Shown piece after piece: positions 9,073 to 19,657 of a DNA stretch of 39,890 bases. Source of the DNA: Colwellia sp. (GTDB lineage Bacteria; Pseudomonadota; Gammaproteobacteria; Enterobacterales; Alteromonadaceae). Under the pieces are notes generated by a model. That model saw only the letters and a program-made list of their open reading frames with translations, searched no databases and was not told the origin of the DNA. A program made the position numbers and the translations under genes. Location: the NCBI RefSeq assembly GCF_013215345.1, contig NZ_JABSOV010000031.1, forward strand, positions 1 to 39,890. Reading direction: 5' to 3'. Numbering within the stretch: position 1 is the first letter of the stretch; each line of letters opens with the position of its first letter.

Positions 9073-11571
9073 ATGCAAAAAGATCAGATCACAGCAAGAA
9101 ATAGCGAATTTTTCTTAGTATTAAAAGCGCACCTTGCTGAATACATAAACAAGCCGTTATTAAACCTTGGCTTTATTTTAAGTTTAGCCATAGCCACCAG
9201 TACGTTACTCTGTATTCTGGTATTGAATCATGCCAGTGAGCAGCAGTACCAAGAAGCCAATAGCCGGTTAAAATCTCCCGTGAGTTTTTATATTGTTGCC
9301 AATGAAGGCGACAATATTTCTATCGATGACTTTAGCGAGTTAACAGCACAAGGCTTTCATCAATTTTCGCCAACACATCTTTTTCGTAAACCCCTTGCTT
9401 CAGGTAAGCAAATAACCTTTAGAGCCATGGATATGTTGCCACTGGTATTGACTATGCCAGACAGTTTTACCACAAATAGCATTAACCTAAGTAGTGACTA
9501 CGCAGAATTCCTTGGCTTAATGAATACTTTAACTGAACCCTTAACTAATCCTTTAGCTAAAGCCGTAACTGATGATTTATCCCCTGGCATAACAAAAGCA
9601 ATAAAGGATGATACCCAAGTTACCCTTGCTGATGGGCAGTCATTAGAGGTTAACGTCAACCAAATAAATGACTGGGGTAAGGTTGCCTTAATTGACTTAC
9701 CACTTGCTTGGCAGGTTTTCCCTGATATTAAAGGCTTTAGTCATTTAATGGTTGGTGCTATTAGCGATGCTGAAAAAGCCAGGTTGGCAGCAGCCTTACC
9801 TGAGCATTTATCCATACAAGAGGCTTGGTCACTGGAAGAGCGGGAAGGTTTTGCCGATGCTTTGCATTTAAATTTATCAGCACTGGCCATTTTAGGCTTT
9901 ATCGTCAGTTTATTTATCGCTTTTCAAGCCGCTAATCAAGCATGGCAAAAGCGCGGCGAGTTAGCGGCAAAGTTACGCTTACTCGGCGTAGAATTAACCA
10001 GTATACAAAAAGTCATGCTATGTGAAGCTTTTGCTTTAACCTTACTCGCCAGCATAATAGGTATTGCCATCGCTTTTGCTTTGGTCTCAATATTATTGCC
10101 TATATTAGGGATTACCTTAGACCAGCTTTATCAGCTTAGACAAACCGGACATTTTCAATGGCATTGGTTATATAGCTTGTGGGCATTCGTCATTTCTGGT
10201 GTCGCCGTTTTTTTGGCATTGTTAAAACAGTTTAGGGTTATTAGCTCAGCAAAAATAGCGTTAACTGCCCGTATTGTGCCCCAGCCATTTAACTACAGAG
10301 CAAGTGCTGCAATAGGCATAACCTTACTGACTATTTTCCTGCTGTGGCCGGATGTTTATGCACAAAACTCCTGGCATCAGTTAATGATAAAATATGGCTT
10401 ATTATTAATCGCGAGTGTCGCTTTATTACCTAATTTACTGAGCTACTTACTTAAAGGTATGAGTTATTTTACCCGTTCATTTCGGCTCAAGTTTGTTGTT
10501 AAAGACGCTCGACAGCAGGTGGGAAGACGTTATTTACCTTTAGCTGCATTTTACCTAGCACTCACCGCCAGCATTTCCGCTGCGCTTATGGTCAACAGTT
10601 TTGAGAAATCGTTCACCGCCTATTTAGATCAGCTACTGAGCTCAGACATGTTTATCAGTTATAACCCCAAACAAAAAAACAGAGTTGAAAGCTGGTTAAA
10701 TCAGCAAGACAATATTGATGAATATGTTGTCTTTAAACAGACTACCGCCAAATACGGTAATGATACCTTGGTAGTGCATGCACTTATGTCTGCAAAACAA
10801 CAAAATAGTTTATTGTTTAAAGAAAAGTCGTCCAAGCAAAAGTCCACAGGACAATTCCTTTGTTATATCAACGAACAACTCTCTTTGAAAAAAGGCTTAG
10901 TTCTAAATCAACAGATCACAATCAAACAAGGCTCGCAAACACTTACTTGTACCATAACAGCTATTTTTTATGACTATGGCAATCAAGGTTACTCGGTCAA
11001 AATACCGTTAAAGGCTAAGCAAATGCCTCTTTCAGGCTGGCGTGAACATGGCTTTGGTGTCTACTTTCATGACAGTAACAAGCTAACTATACCAGCGTTA
11101 GCCGAGCAACTGGGCCTTGATGACCAACAGATATTTGTACCTGAGCAAATCAAAAAAATGGCACTAGCAATCTTTAAGCAAACTTTTGTGCTTACTCAAG
11201 CAATAGCTTTTGTGTTATTAGTTATCGCCTGCTTTGGTCTATTTTTATCAGCCAATAATTTAGAGTTGGCGCGCAAACCAGATTTACACACCTTAAGTAG
11301 CTTAGGTTATAGCCGTATGGAACTCTTTAGTCATATGTTAATGCAGTGGTTATTGTTAGCTTTTGGTGTGCTTTTACTGAGTTGGCCGATAGCTGGCTTT
11401 TTAGCTAAAGCTTTGGTAGCAAAAGTGTTACCGGTATCATTTGGCTGGTCAATGCCGCTAGTATTAGATATCGCGCCATTTGCCATCACTAGCTTTACCG
11501 GGCTAATCATATTAATACCTGCATTAGCTATTCCTTTATATAAGATCAATGTGAGGGCTAGTTTGTCATGA
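9073..11571 (+). CDS. Large FtsX-family ABC permease (AttFG-like)
   Basis: Membrane subunit of the exporter, 832 residues. It has an N-terminal membrane segment (about 33-52), an extracytoplasmic domain (about 55-260), a first FtsX core with membrane segments between about 262 and 460, a second segment near 490-510, a second extracytoplasmic domain (about 515-700), and a final FtsX core of three or four segments (about 705-830). This duplicated layout resembles YbbP-type permeases and looks like AttF and AttG combined in one chain. The short residue pattern of the C-terminal core (LFSHMLMQWLLLA) is typical of FtsX. Its stop overlaps the next start by ATGA at 11568-11571. Confidence 0.88.
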   Translation: MQKDQITARNSEFFLVLKAHLAEYINKPLLNLGFILSLAIATSTLLCILVLNHASEQQYQEANSRLKSPVSFYIVANEGDNISIDDFSELTAQGFHQFSPTHLFRKPLASGKQITFRAMDMLPLVLTMPDSFTTNSINLSSDYAEFLGLMNTLTEPLTNPLAKAVTDDLSPGITKAIKDDTQVTLADGQSLEVNVNQINDWGKVALIDLPLAWQVFPDIKGFSHLMVGAISDAEKARLAAALPEHLSIQEAWSLEEREGFADALHLNLSALAILGFIVSLFIAFQAANQAWQKRGELAAKLRLLGVELTSIQKVMLCEAFALTLLASIIGIAIAFALVSILLPILGITLDQLYQLRQTGHFQWHWLYSLWAFVISGVAVFLALLKQFRVISSAKIALTARIVPQPFNYRASAAIGITLLTIFLLWPDVYAQNSWHQLMIKYGLLLIASVALLPNLLSYLLKGMSYFTRSFRLKFVVKDARQQVGRRYLPLAAFYLALTASISAALMVNSFEKSFTAYLDQLLSSDMFISYNPKQKNRVESWLNQQDNIDEYVVFKQTTAKYGNDTLVVHALMSAKQQNSLLFKEKSSKQKSTGQFLCYINEQLSLKKGLVLNQQITIKQGSQTLTCTITAIFYDYGNQGYSVKIPLKAKQMPLSGWREHGFGVYFHDSNKLTIPALAEQLGLDDQQIFVPEQIKKMALAIFKQTFVLTQAIAFVLLVIACFGLFLSANNLELARKPDLHTLSSLGYSRMELFSHMLMQWLLLAFGVLLLSWPIAGFLAKALVAKVLPVSFGWSMPLVLDIAPFAITSFTGLIILIPALAIPLYKINVRASLS

Positions 11572-12746
11572 ATAATTTTTTCTTAAGGTATTGCTCAATA
11601 CATTATTTAAAACATCGCCTAAAACATTGCGTAACACCGCTATTGATCTTACTTGCCTGTGGCCTACTTGTGACTGGCTGTACTGAAGATACGGATAAAA
11701 AACGCCAGCCGCTAAAATTTCTTGCCGATGCTGACGGAGAATATGCTAGTCCATCAATAGATAATCAGATAGTTTTTCCACAAGCCCACGCTCCACAGAA
11801 AGCTTATCGCCAAGAGTGGTGGTATCTAACCGCTACTTTAACCACTGAAGATGGCCAGTCATTGGCAAGCCAATGGACCCTCTTTCGCCGTACAGTTGGC
11901 GATAAACATTGGTACTTTGCTCATGCCGCTTTAGCTGATACAAAAAGCCATAACACAGCTTATAGAAATGGCCGCGAAGAGTTCGGCAACGTCAACATAA
12001 GCACTGAGCCCTTTAAAGCCACAATTGATGACTGGCAATGGCAATCGACCTCGACTTTACTACCAGCACGCCTAGTTTATGGCTCAGCTGTTGGTTCAAT
12101 AACGAGTGAAGCTGATAGCTTAATAAATGAAAAGGCTGTTGTGACTGCAACAGAAAACCATTGGCAGGTAGAATTAAACCTCTCCACTAAACAAGATTAT
12201 TTTCTGCAGGGCGAAAATGGCTTTAGCCTTAAGCACCCTAGTTTAAATATCGCCAGCCATTATTATTCTCAGCCTTTTATTGAAGTGACAGGCAAGGTCT
12301 ATTGGCAGGGTAAGTGGCAAAAAGTGACTGGCCAAGCCTGGTTCGATCGCGAATGGGCTTCACAAATGTTAGGGCAAGACCAACAAGGTTGGGATTGGTT
12401 TTCTCTGCGCCTTAATGAGAATATTGCCCTGATGGTTTTTCGTGTCCGCTCAGACAGCGAAGATTTTTTTTATGCCAGCATAATGGCACGCAATGGTGAA
12501 ATTCGCAGTATTGCCTCCCATGAGATCTCCCTTATCAGTCATAACTATAACGCCGCCAGTGATTCACCCTACCCGCAATCATTTTCATTAGTGATTGCTA
12601 GAGAAGGTATCGATATCAAGGTACAAGTAGTTAATGAGCAGCAAATAATGCGCTTTGGTATTGAATACTTTGAAGGTATGGTGACTTTTAGTGGTAGTCA
12701 TCAAGGGCGCGGTTTTGTCGAAATGACCGGTTATAGTGATAAGTAA
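11568..12746 (+). CDS. Lipocalin-like CrtC/AttH-family lipoprotein
   Basis: 392 residues. The N-terminus has a positively charged start and hydrophobic core ending in a lipobox, VTG-C38, so it is predicted to be a lipoprotein. The mature part shows the CrtC/AttH hallmark QEWWYLTATL (about 82-91), WTLFRRTVGDKHWYFAHAAL, and a second-half WFDREWASQML and WDWFSLRLN, consistent with two lipocalin-like barrels (hydroxyneurosporene synthase/AttH superfamily). Members are found with AttEFG-type exporters, and here it is translationally coupled to one. A carotenoid hydratase role is unlikely because no carotenoid genes are near. The substrate is not known from sequence; it may bind a lipid-like cargo. 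Confidence 0.85.
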   Translation: MNNFFLRYCSIHYLKHRLKHCVTPLLILLACGLLVTGCTEDTDKKRQPLKFLADADGEYASPSIDNQIVFPQAHAPQKAYRQEWWYLTATLTTEDGQSLASQWTLFRRTVGDKHWYFAHAALADTKSHNTAYRNGREEFGNVNISTEPFKATIDDWQWQSTSTLLPARLVYGSAVGSITSEADSLINEKAVVTATENHWQVELNLSTKQDYFLQGENGFSLKHPSLNIASHYYSQPFIEVTGKVYWQGKWQKVTGQAWFDREWASQMLGQDQQGWDWFSLRLNENIALMVFRVRSDSEDFFYASIMARNGEIRSIASHEISLISHNYNAASDSPYPQSFSLVIAREGIDIKVQVVNEQQIMRFGIEYFEGMVTFSGSHQGRGFVEMTGYSDK

Positions 12747-12829
12747 CCCGCAGTTAAAGGCTGCTGTTGTTTGTGTATAGATAACACGATAAAATAATTA
12801 ACAATTATTCCAAACAGCCATTCCTGCCC

Positions 12830-13222
12830 ATGACTATATCAACTGAACAACTCAACACTATCGAAAAATATGATGATGAAAAGCGTTTAAGCTATTTATT
12901 ACAGCAAGTTGTTAGTAATAAAAGAATTTGGATTTTAGCGGATGAACATGGCTGCATGATGCTCAATACTGACGATGAAGATTGTGTACCGGTATGGCCT
13001 AATGAAGAATTTGCTCAGCGTTGGGCAACCGGTGAGTGGCAAGCATGTAAGCCCCAGGAAATATCCTTGGCTAAATGGTACAGTCGTTGGAGCATGGGTT
13101 TAACCGATGATGAACTAGCTTTAGTGGTTTTCCCTAATCAAGATAACCAAGGCTTAGTACTATTTCCGGAAGAATTTGAACAAGCATTATTCAAAGAAAC
13201 CAAAAAGCAAAATCGAAAGTAG
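12830..13222 (+). CDS. DUF2750-domain protein
   Basis: 130-residue soluble protein with the DUF2750 pattern: a short helix, then RIWILADEHGCMMLNTDDEDCVPVWPNEEFAQRW, and the C-terminal LVVFPNQDNQGLVLFPEEFEQAL. No signal peptide, metal site or catalytic triad is visible, and the function of the family is not known to me. The GNAT gene starts one base after its stop, so the two are probably co-transcribed. Start ATG at 12830 follows an intergenic gap of 83 bases after the lipoprotein gene. Confidence 0.85.
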   Translation: MTISTEQLNTIEKYDDEKRLSYLLQQVVSNKRIWILADEHGCMMLNTDDEDCVPVWPNEEFAQRWATGEWQACKPQEISLAKWYSRWSMGLTDDELALVVFPNQDNQGLVLFPEEFEQALFKETKKQNRK

Positions 13223-13223
13223 C

Positions 13224-13682
13224 ATGGATATACGCATAGGTGCACTAACTCATCCCGCAGTCATAGCCTTGTTAGAAGAACATCATCAAGATATGTTGCA
13301 CCATTCGCCGCCTGAAAGTGTGCATGCCTTGGATTTATCGGCATTGTCCCATGCAGACATCACCTTTTGGGCTGTGTGGAAAAATAATGAATTAGCCGGC
13401 TGCGGCGCTTTAAAAGAGCTCGATAACAGCCAAGGCGAAATTAAATCCATGCGCACTACTAAAAAGTTTTTACGCCAAGGCGTTGCTAAGTTGCTACTGG
13501 AGCATATGATCGACCAAGCAAGTACTCGTGGTTACCAAACGCTCAATTTAGAAACCGGTACGATGGAGGCGTTTCTTCCCGCTCAAAAACTCTATCGACA
13601 ACTTGGTTTTGAAGTTTGTCCGCCCTTTGCTGATTACCAAGAAGATCCTTACAGCACTTTTATGGCTAAAAATATTAGCTAG
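13224..13682 (+). CDS. GNAT-family N-acetyltransferase
   Basis: 152 residues from the ATG at 13224. A longer frame opens at 13176 but would lie inside the DUF2750 gene, so I prefer the start one base after that stop. GNAT features: ELAGCGALKEL (strand 4), IKSMRTTKKFLRQGVAKLLLEHMIDQA with the acetyl-CoA loop RQGVAK (Q/RxxGxA type), LNLETGTMEAFLPAQKLYRQLGFEVC. The pattern resembles small-molecule or amino-acid acetyltransferases of the PhnO/YsnE kind. The substrate cannot be told. Followed by a strong bidirectional terminator. Confidence 0.9.
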   Translation: MDIRIGALTHPAVIALLEEHHQDMLHHSPPESVHALDLSALSHADITFWAVWKNNELAGCGALKELDNSQGEIKSMRTTKKFLRQGVAKLLLEHMIDQASTRGYQTLNLETGTMEAFLPAQKLYRQLGFEVCPPFADYQEDPYSTFMAKNIS

Positions 13683-13732
13683 GCATATTAACTAAGCGAG
13701 TATTTACGCTGACAAAACCTAATATGAACAAT

Positions 13733-13772
13733 AAAAAGGCCACTTAGTAACTAGTTACTAAGTGGCCTTTTT
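13733..13772. terminator. Perfect 40-base palindromic bidirectional terminator
   Basis: The left half AAAAAGGCCACTTAGTAACT is the exact reverse complement of the right half, giving a GC-bounded stem with T5 on both strands. It sits between the convergent GNAT gene (plus) and fghA (minus) and can terminate both. Confidence 0.93.
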
Positions 13773-13818
13773 GTGTCTGCGATCTCTGGTAGAAAAGCTT
13801 TAATTTTAAGCTATTGTG

Positions 13819-14661
13819 CTAGGTTGTGAGCAAGTGCTCATAGTGAAAGCGTAAATGCTGTTCGATAAAACTGCTGATAAAGTAATAGCTATGGTCATAA
13901 CCTTCATGACGATTAAGCTCAAGCGGGTAGCCATTGCTCTTTGCCGCCAACACCAAAGTATCTGGCTTTAATTGTTCTTCAAGAAAGTTATCCGCTTCTC
14001 CTTGATCCACTCTCGTCGGCACAAAAAGCTTAACCTGTTTCATTAATTCACTTGCATCATGTTCACGCCAGCTATCTTTATCATTCCCTAAGTAAGCACT
14101 AAAGGCCTTTTGTCCCCAAGGACAATTAATGGGATTACTGATAGGGCTAAAAGCAGATACCGAACTATAACGCTCAGGGTTTTTCATCGCGATAGTTAAA
14201 GCGCCATGTCCGCCCATAGAATGACCAGCGATAGCACGTTTATTACTTACCGGAAAAGTTGCTTCAATCAGTGCTGGTAACTCATCAACAATATAATCAT
14301 ACATTTGATAATGACGATTCCACGGCGCTTGGCTAGCATTGAGATAAAACCCTGCCCCTTGCCCTAAATCATAGCCGTCATCATCGGCAACCCCTTCTCC
14401 TCGAGGGCTAGTATCAGGAGCAACAATAGCGATACCTAACTCAGCGGCGATTCTTTGTATGCCAGATTTTTGCATGACATTTTCATCGGTGCAGGTTAGT
14501 CCTGATAGCCAATAAAGCACAGGCACTTTATGGCTACTGGATGCTTGTGGAGGTAAAAAAATAGCAAAACGCATACTGCAATTTAAGGTTTTGGCTTGAT
14601 GGCTATATTGTTTATGCCATCCGCCAAACATCTTATTGCTAGTTAAACACTCTATGCTCAT
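13819..14661 (-). CDS. fghA: S-formylglutathione hydrolase
   Basis: Esterase-D-type alpha/beta hydrolase that splits S-formylglutathione to formate and glutathione, the second step of glutathione-dependent formaldehyde detoxification. 280 residues. Catalytic triad by family alignment: S148 in GHSMGG, D224 in DQGEADNF and H257 in GYDHSYYFI. Other signatures: [18 protein letters not shown] and [11 protein letters not shown]. Lies 72 bases downstream of the alcohol dehydrogenase gene on the same strand, forming the usual frmA-fghA pair. Confidence 0.96.
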   Translation of the reverse strand: MSIECLTSNKMFGGWHKQYSHQAKTLNCSMRFAIFLPPQASSSHKVPVLYWLSGLTCTDENVMQKSGIQRIAAELGIAIVAPDTSPRGEGVADDDGYDLGQGAGFYLNASQAPWNRHYQMYDYIVDELPALIEATFPVSNKRAIAGHSMGGHGALTIAMKNPERYSSVSAFSPISNPINCPWGQKAFSAYLGNDKDSWREHDASELMKQVKLFVPTRVDQGEADNFLEEQLKPDTLVLAAKSNGYPLELNRHEGYDHSYYFISSFIEQHLRFHYEHLLTT

Positions 14662-14733
14662 AGTAAATCCTTAGTTTTAGCGAGCGCCTTGTACGACAAA
14701 GCGCTCGCTATTAAATACCAACTTGCCAAAGTG

Positions 14734-15933
<1,200 letters not shown>

Positions 15934-16118
15934 TTAGTATGGCTATCAAGTGTAGTCTATTGCGAAAAAGCTAAAGCTAACAACAAGCTTATCTGCTAAT
16001 AAAGTTTAACAAACACTAAATAACTCTAGCCAAGTAAAGTATGAGGGTATTATATTTGTTTCTATTAAAATGATAATATCCTATTTTAACAAATCACTTT
16101 TACATATAGGTAACAATC

Positions 16119-16985
16119 ATGAATTGGCAAGGTATCAGTGAATTCGTTTATGTCGCAGAAGCGGAAAGCTTTACCTTAGCGGCGAAGAAATTGGCCATAT
16201 CAACCGCACAAGTCAGCCGCCAGATCACCGCCTTAGAAAATCGCCTGAAAGTTAAATTGTTATATCGCACCACTCGCAAAGTATCACTGACTCAAGAAGG
16301 CACATTATTTTATCAACATTGTCGAGCCGTTCTCGACGGACTAGAGCAAGCTGAAACAGCAATAACCAACTTACAATCCACTCCGCAAGGCAAGATAAAA
16401 GTCACTGCATCTGTGACTTATGGCGAACAACAAGTACTACCGCTAATAAATGATTTTATTTTGCAACATCCCGATATTCAAGTGATAGCGCAGTTAAGTA
16501 ACCAAAAAATTGATTTAGTTGATGAAGGTTACGACCTCGCTATTCGACTAGGCAAACTTAATGACTCGACCTTAATGGCCAAGAAGCTAGCCAAGCGGAC
16601 TAATTATGTCTGTGCGGCACCTGCTTATATCAGTAAACACGGTACTGCTCATGCCTTATCTGAATTGAAGCAACATAATTGTCTATTAGGCACCTTGGAT
16701 TACTGGCGCTTTCGAGAGAATAACAAGGAGAAAAATATTCGCGTCAGTGGCAGTCTCCGCTTTAACTCGGGTTATGGCTTAGTTGATGCAGCATTAAAAG
16801 GCATTGGTATGGTGCAATTACCCGATTACTATGTGAAAGAGCATATAGAACAAGGCCGATTAATCACCTTACTTGACCATTATCGCGAGCCTGATGAAGG
16901 TATTTGGGCTGTTTATCCTCATAATAGACAACTGTCAGCCAAAATTAGATTGCTAGTTGATTACCTTGCTAAGCACCTAGCCTAA
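16119..16985 (+). CDS. LysR-type transcriptional regulator, probable frmA-fghA regulator
   Basis: 288 residues. N-terminal winged helix-turn-helix (about 1-60: FVYVAEAESFTLAAKKLAISTAQVSRQITALENRLKVKLLYRTTRKVSLT), then a periplasmic-binding-protein-like effector domain (about 90-288). It is of the AaeR/DmlR-like subgroup. It is divergently placed against frmA with a 218-base gap, the classical arrangement for a LysR regulator of the neighbouring operon. The effector is probably a formaldehyde or glutathione adduct, which is inference from context only. Start ATG 16119 follows AGGTAA. Confidence 0.92.
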   Translation: MNWQGISEFVYVAEAESFTLAAKKLAISTAQVSRQITALENRLKVKLLYRTTRKVSLTQEGTLFYQHCRAVLDGLEQAETAITNLQSTPQGKIKVTASVTYGEQQVLPLINDFILQHPDIQVIAQLSNQKIDLVDEGYDLAIRLGKLNDSTLMAKKLAKRTNYVCAAPAYISKHGTAHALSELKQHNCLLGTLDYWRFRENNKEKNIRVSGSLRFNSGYGLVDAALKGIGMVQLPDYYVKEHIEQGRLITLLDHYREPDEGIWAVYPHNRQLSAKIRLLVDYLAKHLA

Positions 16986-17091
16986 CGGTCAAATCTAAAT
17001 GCTAGCCTTCAGCTATACTAGGAAGGTAAATGGCGTCCAAGGGTAGGAGTAAGGTATCAAACTATATGCACTCTCGTTCACAAGAATTATA

Positions 17092-17439
17092 TTGCTTAGC
17101 GATAGTATTGCCGAGGTGATAGTTAACGAGGGTGTAGAAATGAATCTTGCTATGGTCAGTCAGTTTCATGAGTTTTTACTTGCCCACCTGCAAAGTCCAT
17201 TTTCATTACTTATTAACAAGGTGAACGCTTATTCCTATGATTTTGATGCCCAAATAACTATTGGTAACTTAACCGAGATTCACGCCATGGCTGTGGTCGC
17301 CTACAATCAAGCAACACAAATAAGTACCACCTATATGTTAGAGGCAATCCCTAGACCGGTAGCATGGAATTTACGAATTTATACAGATCGTGAAGTGGCA
17401 TTGAACTGGTTACAATTAGAGCAAGCTCAATTTAGTTAA
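17092..17439 (+). CDS. Small STAS/SpoIIAA-like protein, start uncertain
   Basis: About 115 residues. The fold pattern (FSLLINKVNAYSYDFDAQITIG, AVVAYNQATQISTTYMLE, NLRIYTDREVALNWLQ) resembles small SpoIIAA/STAS-like proteins with a C-terminal DREVALNWL helix. The frame is open back to 17053, but there is no ATG in frame before residue 17; TTG at 17092 or an ATT near 17086 are the only upstream starts, and no clear ribosome site is seen. It may be a weakly translated gene or a slightly damaged one. It follows the LysR gene on the same strand by 106 bases. Function unknown. Confidence 0.55.
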   Translation: MLSDSIAEVIVNEGVEMNLAMVSQFHEFLLAHLQSPFSLLINKVNAYSYDFDAQITIGNLTEIHAMAVVAYNQATQISTTYMLEAIPRPVAWNLRIYTDREVALNWLQLEQAQFS

Positions 17440-17687
17440 CTTTTCCCCTGCCACTAGTAAAAACTTCCTTATAGCAAGTACGGCGACTACTGCCCGCAAA
17501 TGTAGCATAAGTGCAATAGTGGTTTCATGGCATCTAATCAGCTAGCTTTCTTATCGACTAAGTATCTATTCATAGTGACTAGCCATAAATGTTATCAATA
17601 ATAAACGATTTGTACTTGAACTTAACAAAAAGTTAGTTAAAATAACATTTGAACGACATTCGAATAACATTACACATTAGGTTTACT

Positions 17688-18410
17688 ATGGCTCCAGCTC
17701 CAAGGTTTAGCGCAGAAGAACAAGAAAAGTTAATCATATGTGCGGCAATTAAGGCTATCGAAGATAGTAGTTTGTTAGACTTTTCTATGTCTGCTATTGC
17801 CAAATTAGCAGGTCTATCTATGGGCTCTGTCTATAAATTCGTGCAATGTAAAGAAGATGTACTCATTGCCTTAGCTACTCGTATGTATCAAGAGCGACAA
17901 TCAGTTTTCAAAAAAGTACTGGCACTGCCCTTAACAACACCTGAGCGCATTATTGCCGCCAGCTTATTAGATTTTTCCAAAGTACAAATGTATAACTTTG
18001 ATAATCAGCTCGAAAGCATTGTTAACACTGAAGCTATGATGAAACGCTGCTCACAGCGCTGGCTCACGCAAATGATTGCCTGCGGTGAACGGTGCCAAAC
18101 TATGTTTCAACAGTTTATGCAAGCCGCGGCTGATTCCGGTGAATTAACCTCGGGTAACCGAGATATTGAAGAAATAAACTTAGGCACCTGGTCGTTATCC
18201 GTAGGTTATTTCCAAACGGTACGTTTACATCATTGCCGGCTCAGTAATCAAAAGGAAAATTCCTCAGATGAGATGCTCGCACTCGCACCTGATGATCTGC
18301 ATATTCGCACCATGCAACGCTTAGTCAATAGTTATGATTGGCAGCAAAAAATAGCCGATGATGACATAAAAAAAGTGTGTCAAACACTAACCAATGCCGG
18401 ACTTAGGTAA
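17688..18410 (+). CDS. TetR/AcrR-family regulator of the RND pump
   Basis: 240 residues from the ATG at 17688; a TTG at 17649 would add 13 residues that do not look conserved. The N-terminal helix-turn-helix is clear (FSMSAIAKLAGLSMGSVYKFVQCKEDVLIAL, about 34-64), followed by an all-helical ligand domain with cysteine-rich helices. It stands 116 bases upstream of the membrane-fusion-protein and RND genes, the usual layout for a local repressor. Inducer unknown. The gap in front of the pump genes is where an operator would be expected. Confidence 0.9.
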   Translation: MAPAPRFSAEEQEKLIICAAIKAIEDSSLLDFSMSAIAKLAGLSMGSVYKFVQCKEDVLIALATRMYQERQSVFKKVLALPLTTPERIIAASLLDFSKVQMYNFDNQLESIVNTEAMMKRCSQRWLTQMIACGERCQTMFQQFMQAAADSGELTSGNRDIEEINLGTWSLSVGYFQTVRLHHCRLSNQKENSSDEMLALAPDDLHIRTMQRLVNSYDWQQKIADDDIKKVCQTLTNAGLR

Positions 18411-18526
18411 GTTAAAACCCAATACCAGCACAGATTAACTATCATTAAACAACATCACCAAATATACGGTAAAAGTGCTTAAATTATTAGTTATGCGCTT
18501 TAAATAAAAGGGATAAAGGAACAATC

Positions 18527-19648
18527 ATGAATATAACTAAATGGCTTGTGGTTATTATATTATTAGCCGGAACAGTTTTTGGCTTCTATAGCTATAAATC
18601 ATCGCTACAAGAAGCGGCCAAGGCACAATCTGCCAGCATGCCTGAGCCAGCAGCAACAGTTACTGCGATAGAAGTCAGTAATATTAACTACCAAAAATAT
18701 ATTCAGGTCAGTGGTGAAGTACAAGCATTTAAATTTTTAACGCTCATTAACGAACTTGCCGGTGAAATTATCCATTTAAATGCTAGCTCTGGCAGTGTCG
18801 TTCATAAAGGTCAGGTATTGCTCGAGTTAGATCATAGGGACGAAGATGCCCGTTTAATGGCCGCTAAAGCGACATTAATGTTGGAGCAACAAACCTTAGC
18901 ACGTAATATTAAACTCCACAAAAATCGTACTATTAGTGAAGAGCAAGTAGACCAAGCTCGTGCCGCCGTACAAATAGCCCAAGCTGATATAAGTGTAATC
19001 AAAACCGCAATAGACAAAAAAACCTTAACCGCACCTTTTACCGCCAAAGTTGGTATTCATAGCTTAGAAATTGGTCAGTATTTAGATAAAAATAGTCAGG
19101 TACTTGAGCTTGTTGGTGTTAATGATTTTACTTGGATTGACTTTAATCTACCGCAGATCTACCAAGAGCTAAGTTTAGGTTCGACGGTAAAAATTAGTCC
19201 AATGAATCAAGCTGCTGAATTTGATGCCCGCATAATTGCTATTGACCCGCAGTTATCACGTATTTCACGTCATTTAAAATATCGCGCACAAATATCATCA
19301 GCAACCTTAGCATTAAAACCTAATACTTTGGTCTCTGTGATAGTGCCCATTGCTAAACAAGCCACACTCGCATCAGTACCTGATTTAGCAATAAAACGCG
19401 ACGCCTTAGGTGACTATGTCTTTGTTTTAGAACCTGCTGGTGAAGGAAGTTATCGCGCTAAACAAGTTCCTGTTGAACTCGGCGAGCGACAAGGTGAACA
19501 AGTAATGATCCTTAGTGGCGTTGCAGCGGGTCAGCTTGTTGCCAACAAAGGTGCGTTTAAATTATACCCAGGCATGAAAGTATACCTTGCCAGCGAAGCT
19601 GCTGAAGTCGCAGTTAAAGCACCTTCTACTGATGCCAGTACACAATAA
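18527..19648 (+). CDS. RND efflux periplasmic adaptor (membrane fusion protein)
   Basis: 373 residues. An N-terminal membrane anchor (about 5-23), then a barrel-sandwich/lipoyl domain (NELAGEIIHLNASSGSVVHKGQVLLELDHRDEDARL, about 80-105), a short helical hairpin (about 105-160), the second lipoyl half (LTAPFTAKVGIHSLEIGQYLDKNSQVLELV) and a beta-barrel domain. It bridges the inner-membrane pump to an outer-membrane channel. The RND gene begins 9 bases after its stop. No tolC-like gene is present, so an outer-membrane channel encoded elsewhere must be used. Start ATG 18527 has AAAGGA upstream. Confidence 0.94.
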   Translation: MNITKWLVVIILLAGTVFGFYSYKSSLQEAAKAQSASMPEPAATVTAIEVSNINYQKYIQVSGEVQAFKFLTLINELAGEIIHLNASSGSVVHKGQVLLELDHRDEDARLMAAKATLMLEQQTLARNIKLHKNRTISEEQVDQARAAVQIAQADISVIKTAIDKKTLTAPFTAKVGIHSLEIGQYLDKNSQVLELVGVNDFTWIDFNLPQIYQELSLGSTVKISPMNQAAEFDARIIAIDPQLSRISRHLKYRAQISSATLALKPNTLVSVIVPIAKQATLASVPDLAIKRDALGDYVFVLEPAGEGSYRAKQVPVELGERQGEQVMILSGVAAGQLVANKGAFKLYPGMKVYLASEAAEVAVKAPSTDASTQ

Positions 19649-19657
19649 TAAGGGATT

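Noticed and set aside
13176-13223. Longer start of the GNAT gene at 13176
   Set aside because: It would overlap the end of the DUF2750 gene and adds a Lys/Ser-rich stretch; ATG 13224 one base after that stop is more natural.
16046-16081. GGTATTAT ... ATAATATCC dyad between frmA and the LysR gene
   Set aside because: Imperfect and very AT-rich with a long spacer; may be a LysR site but cannot be told from chance here.
17641-17680. Possible TetR operator TTGAACGACATTCGAA region
   Set aside because: The arms do not match as an inverted repeat on checking; only a repeated AATAACATT is present, which is weak evidence in AT-rich DNA.
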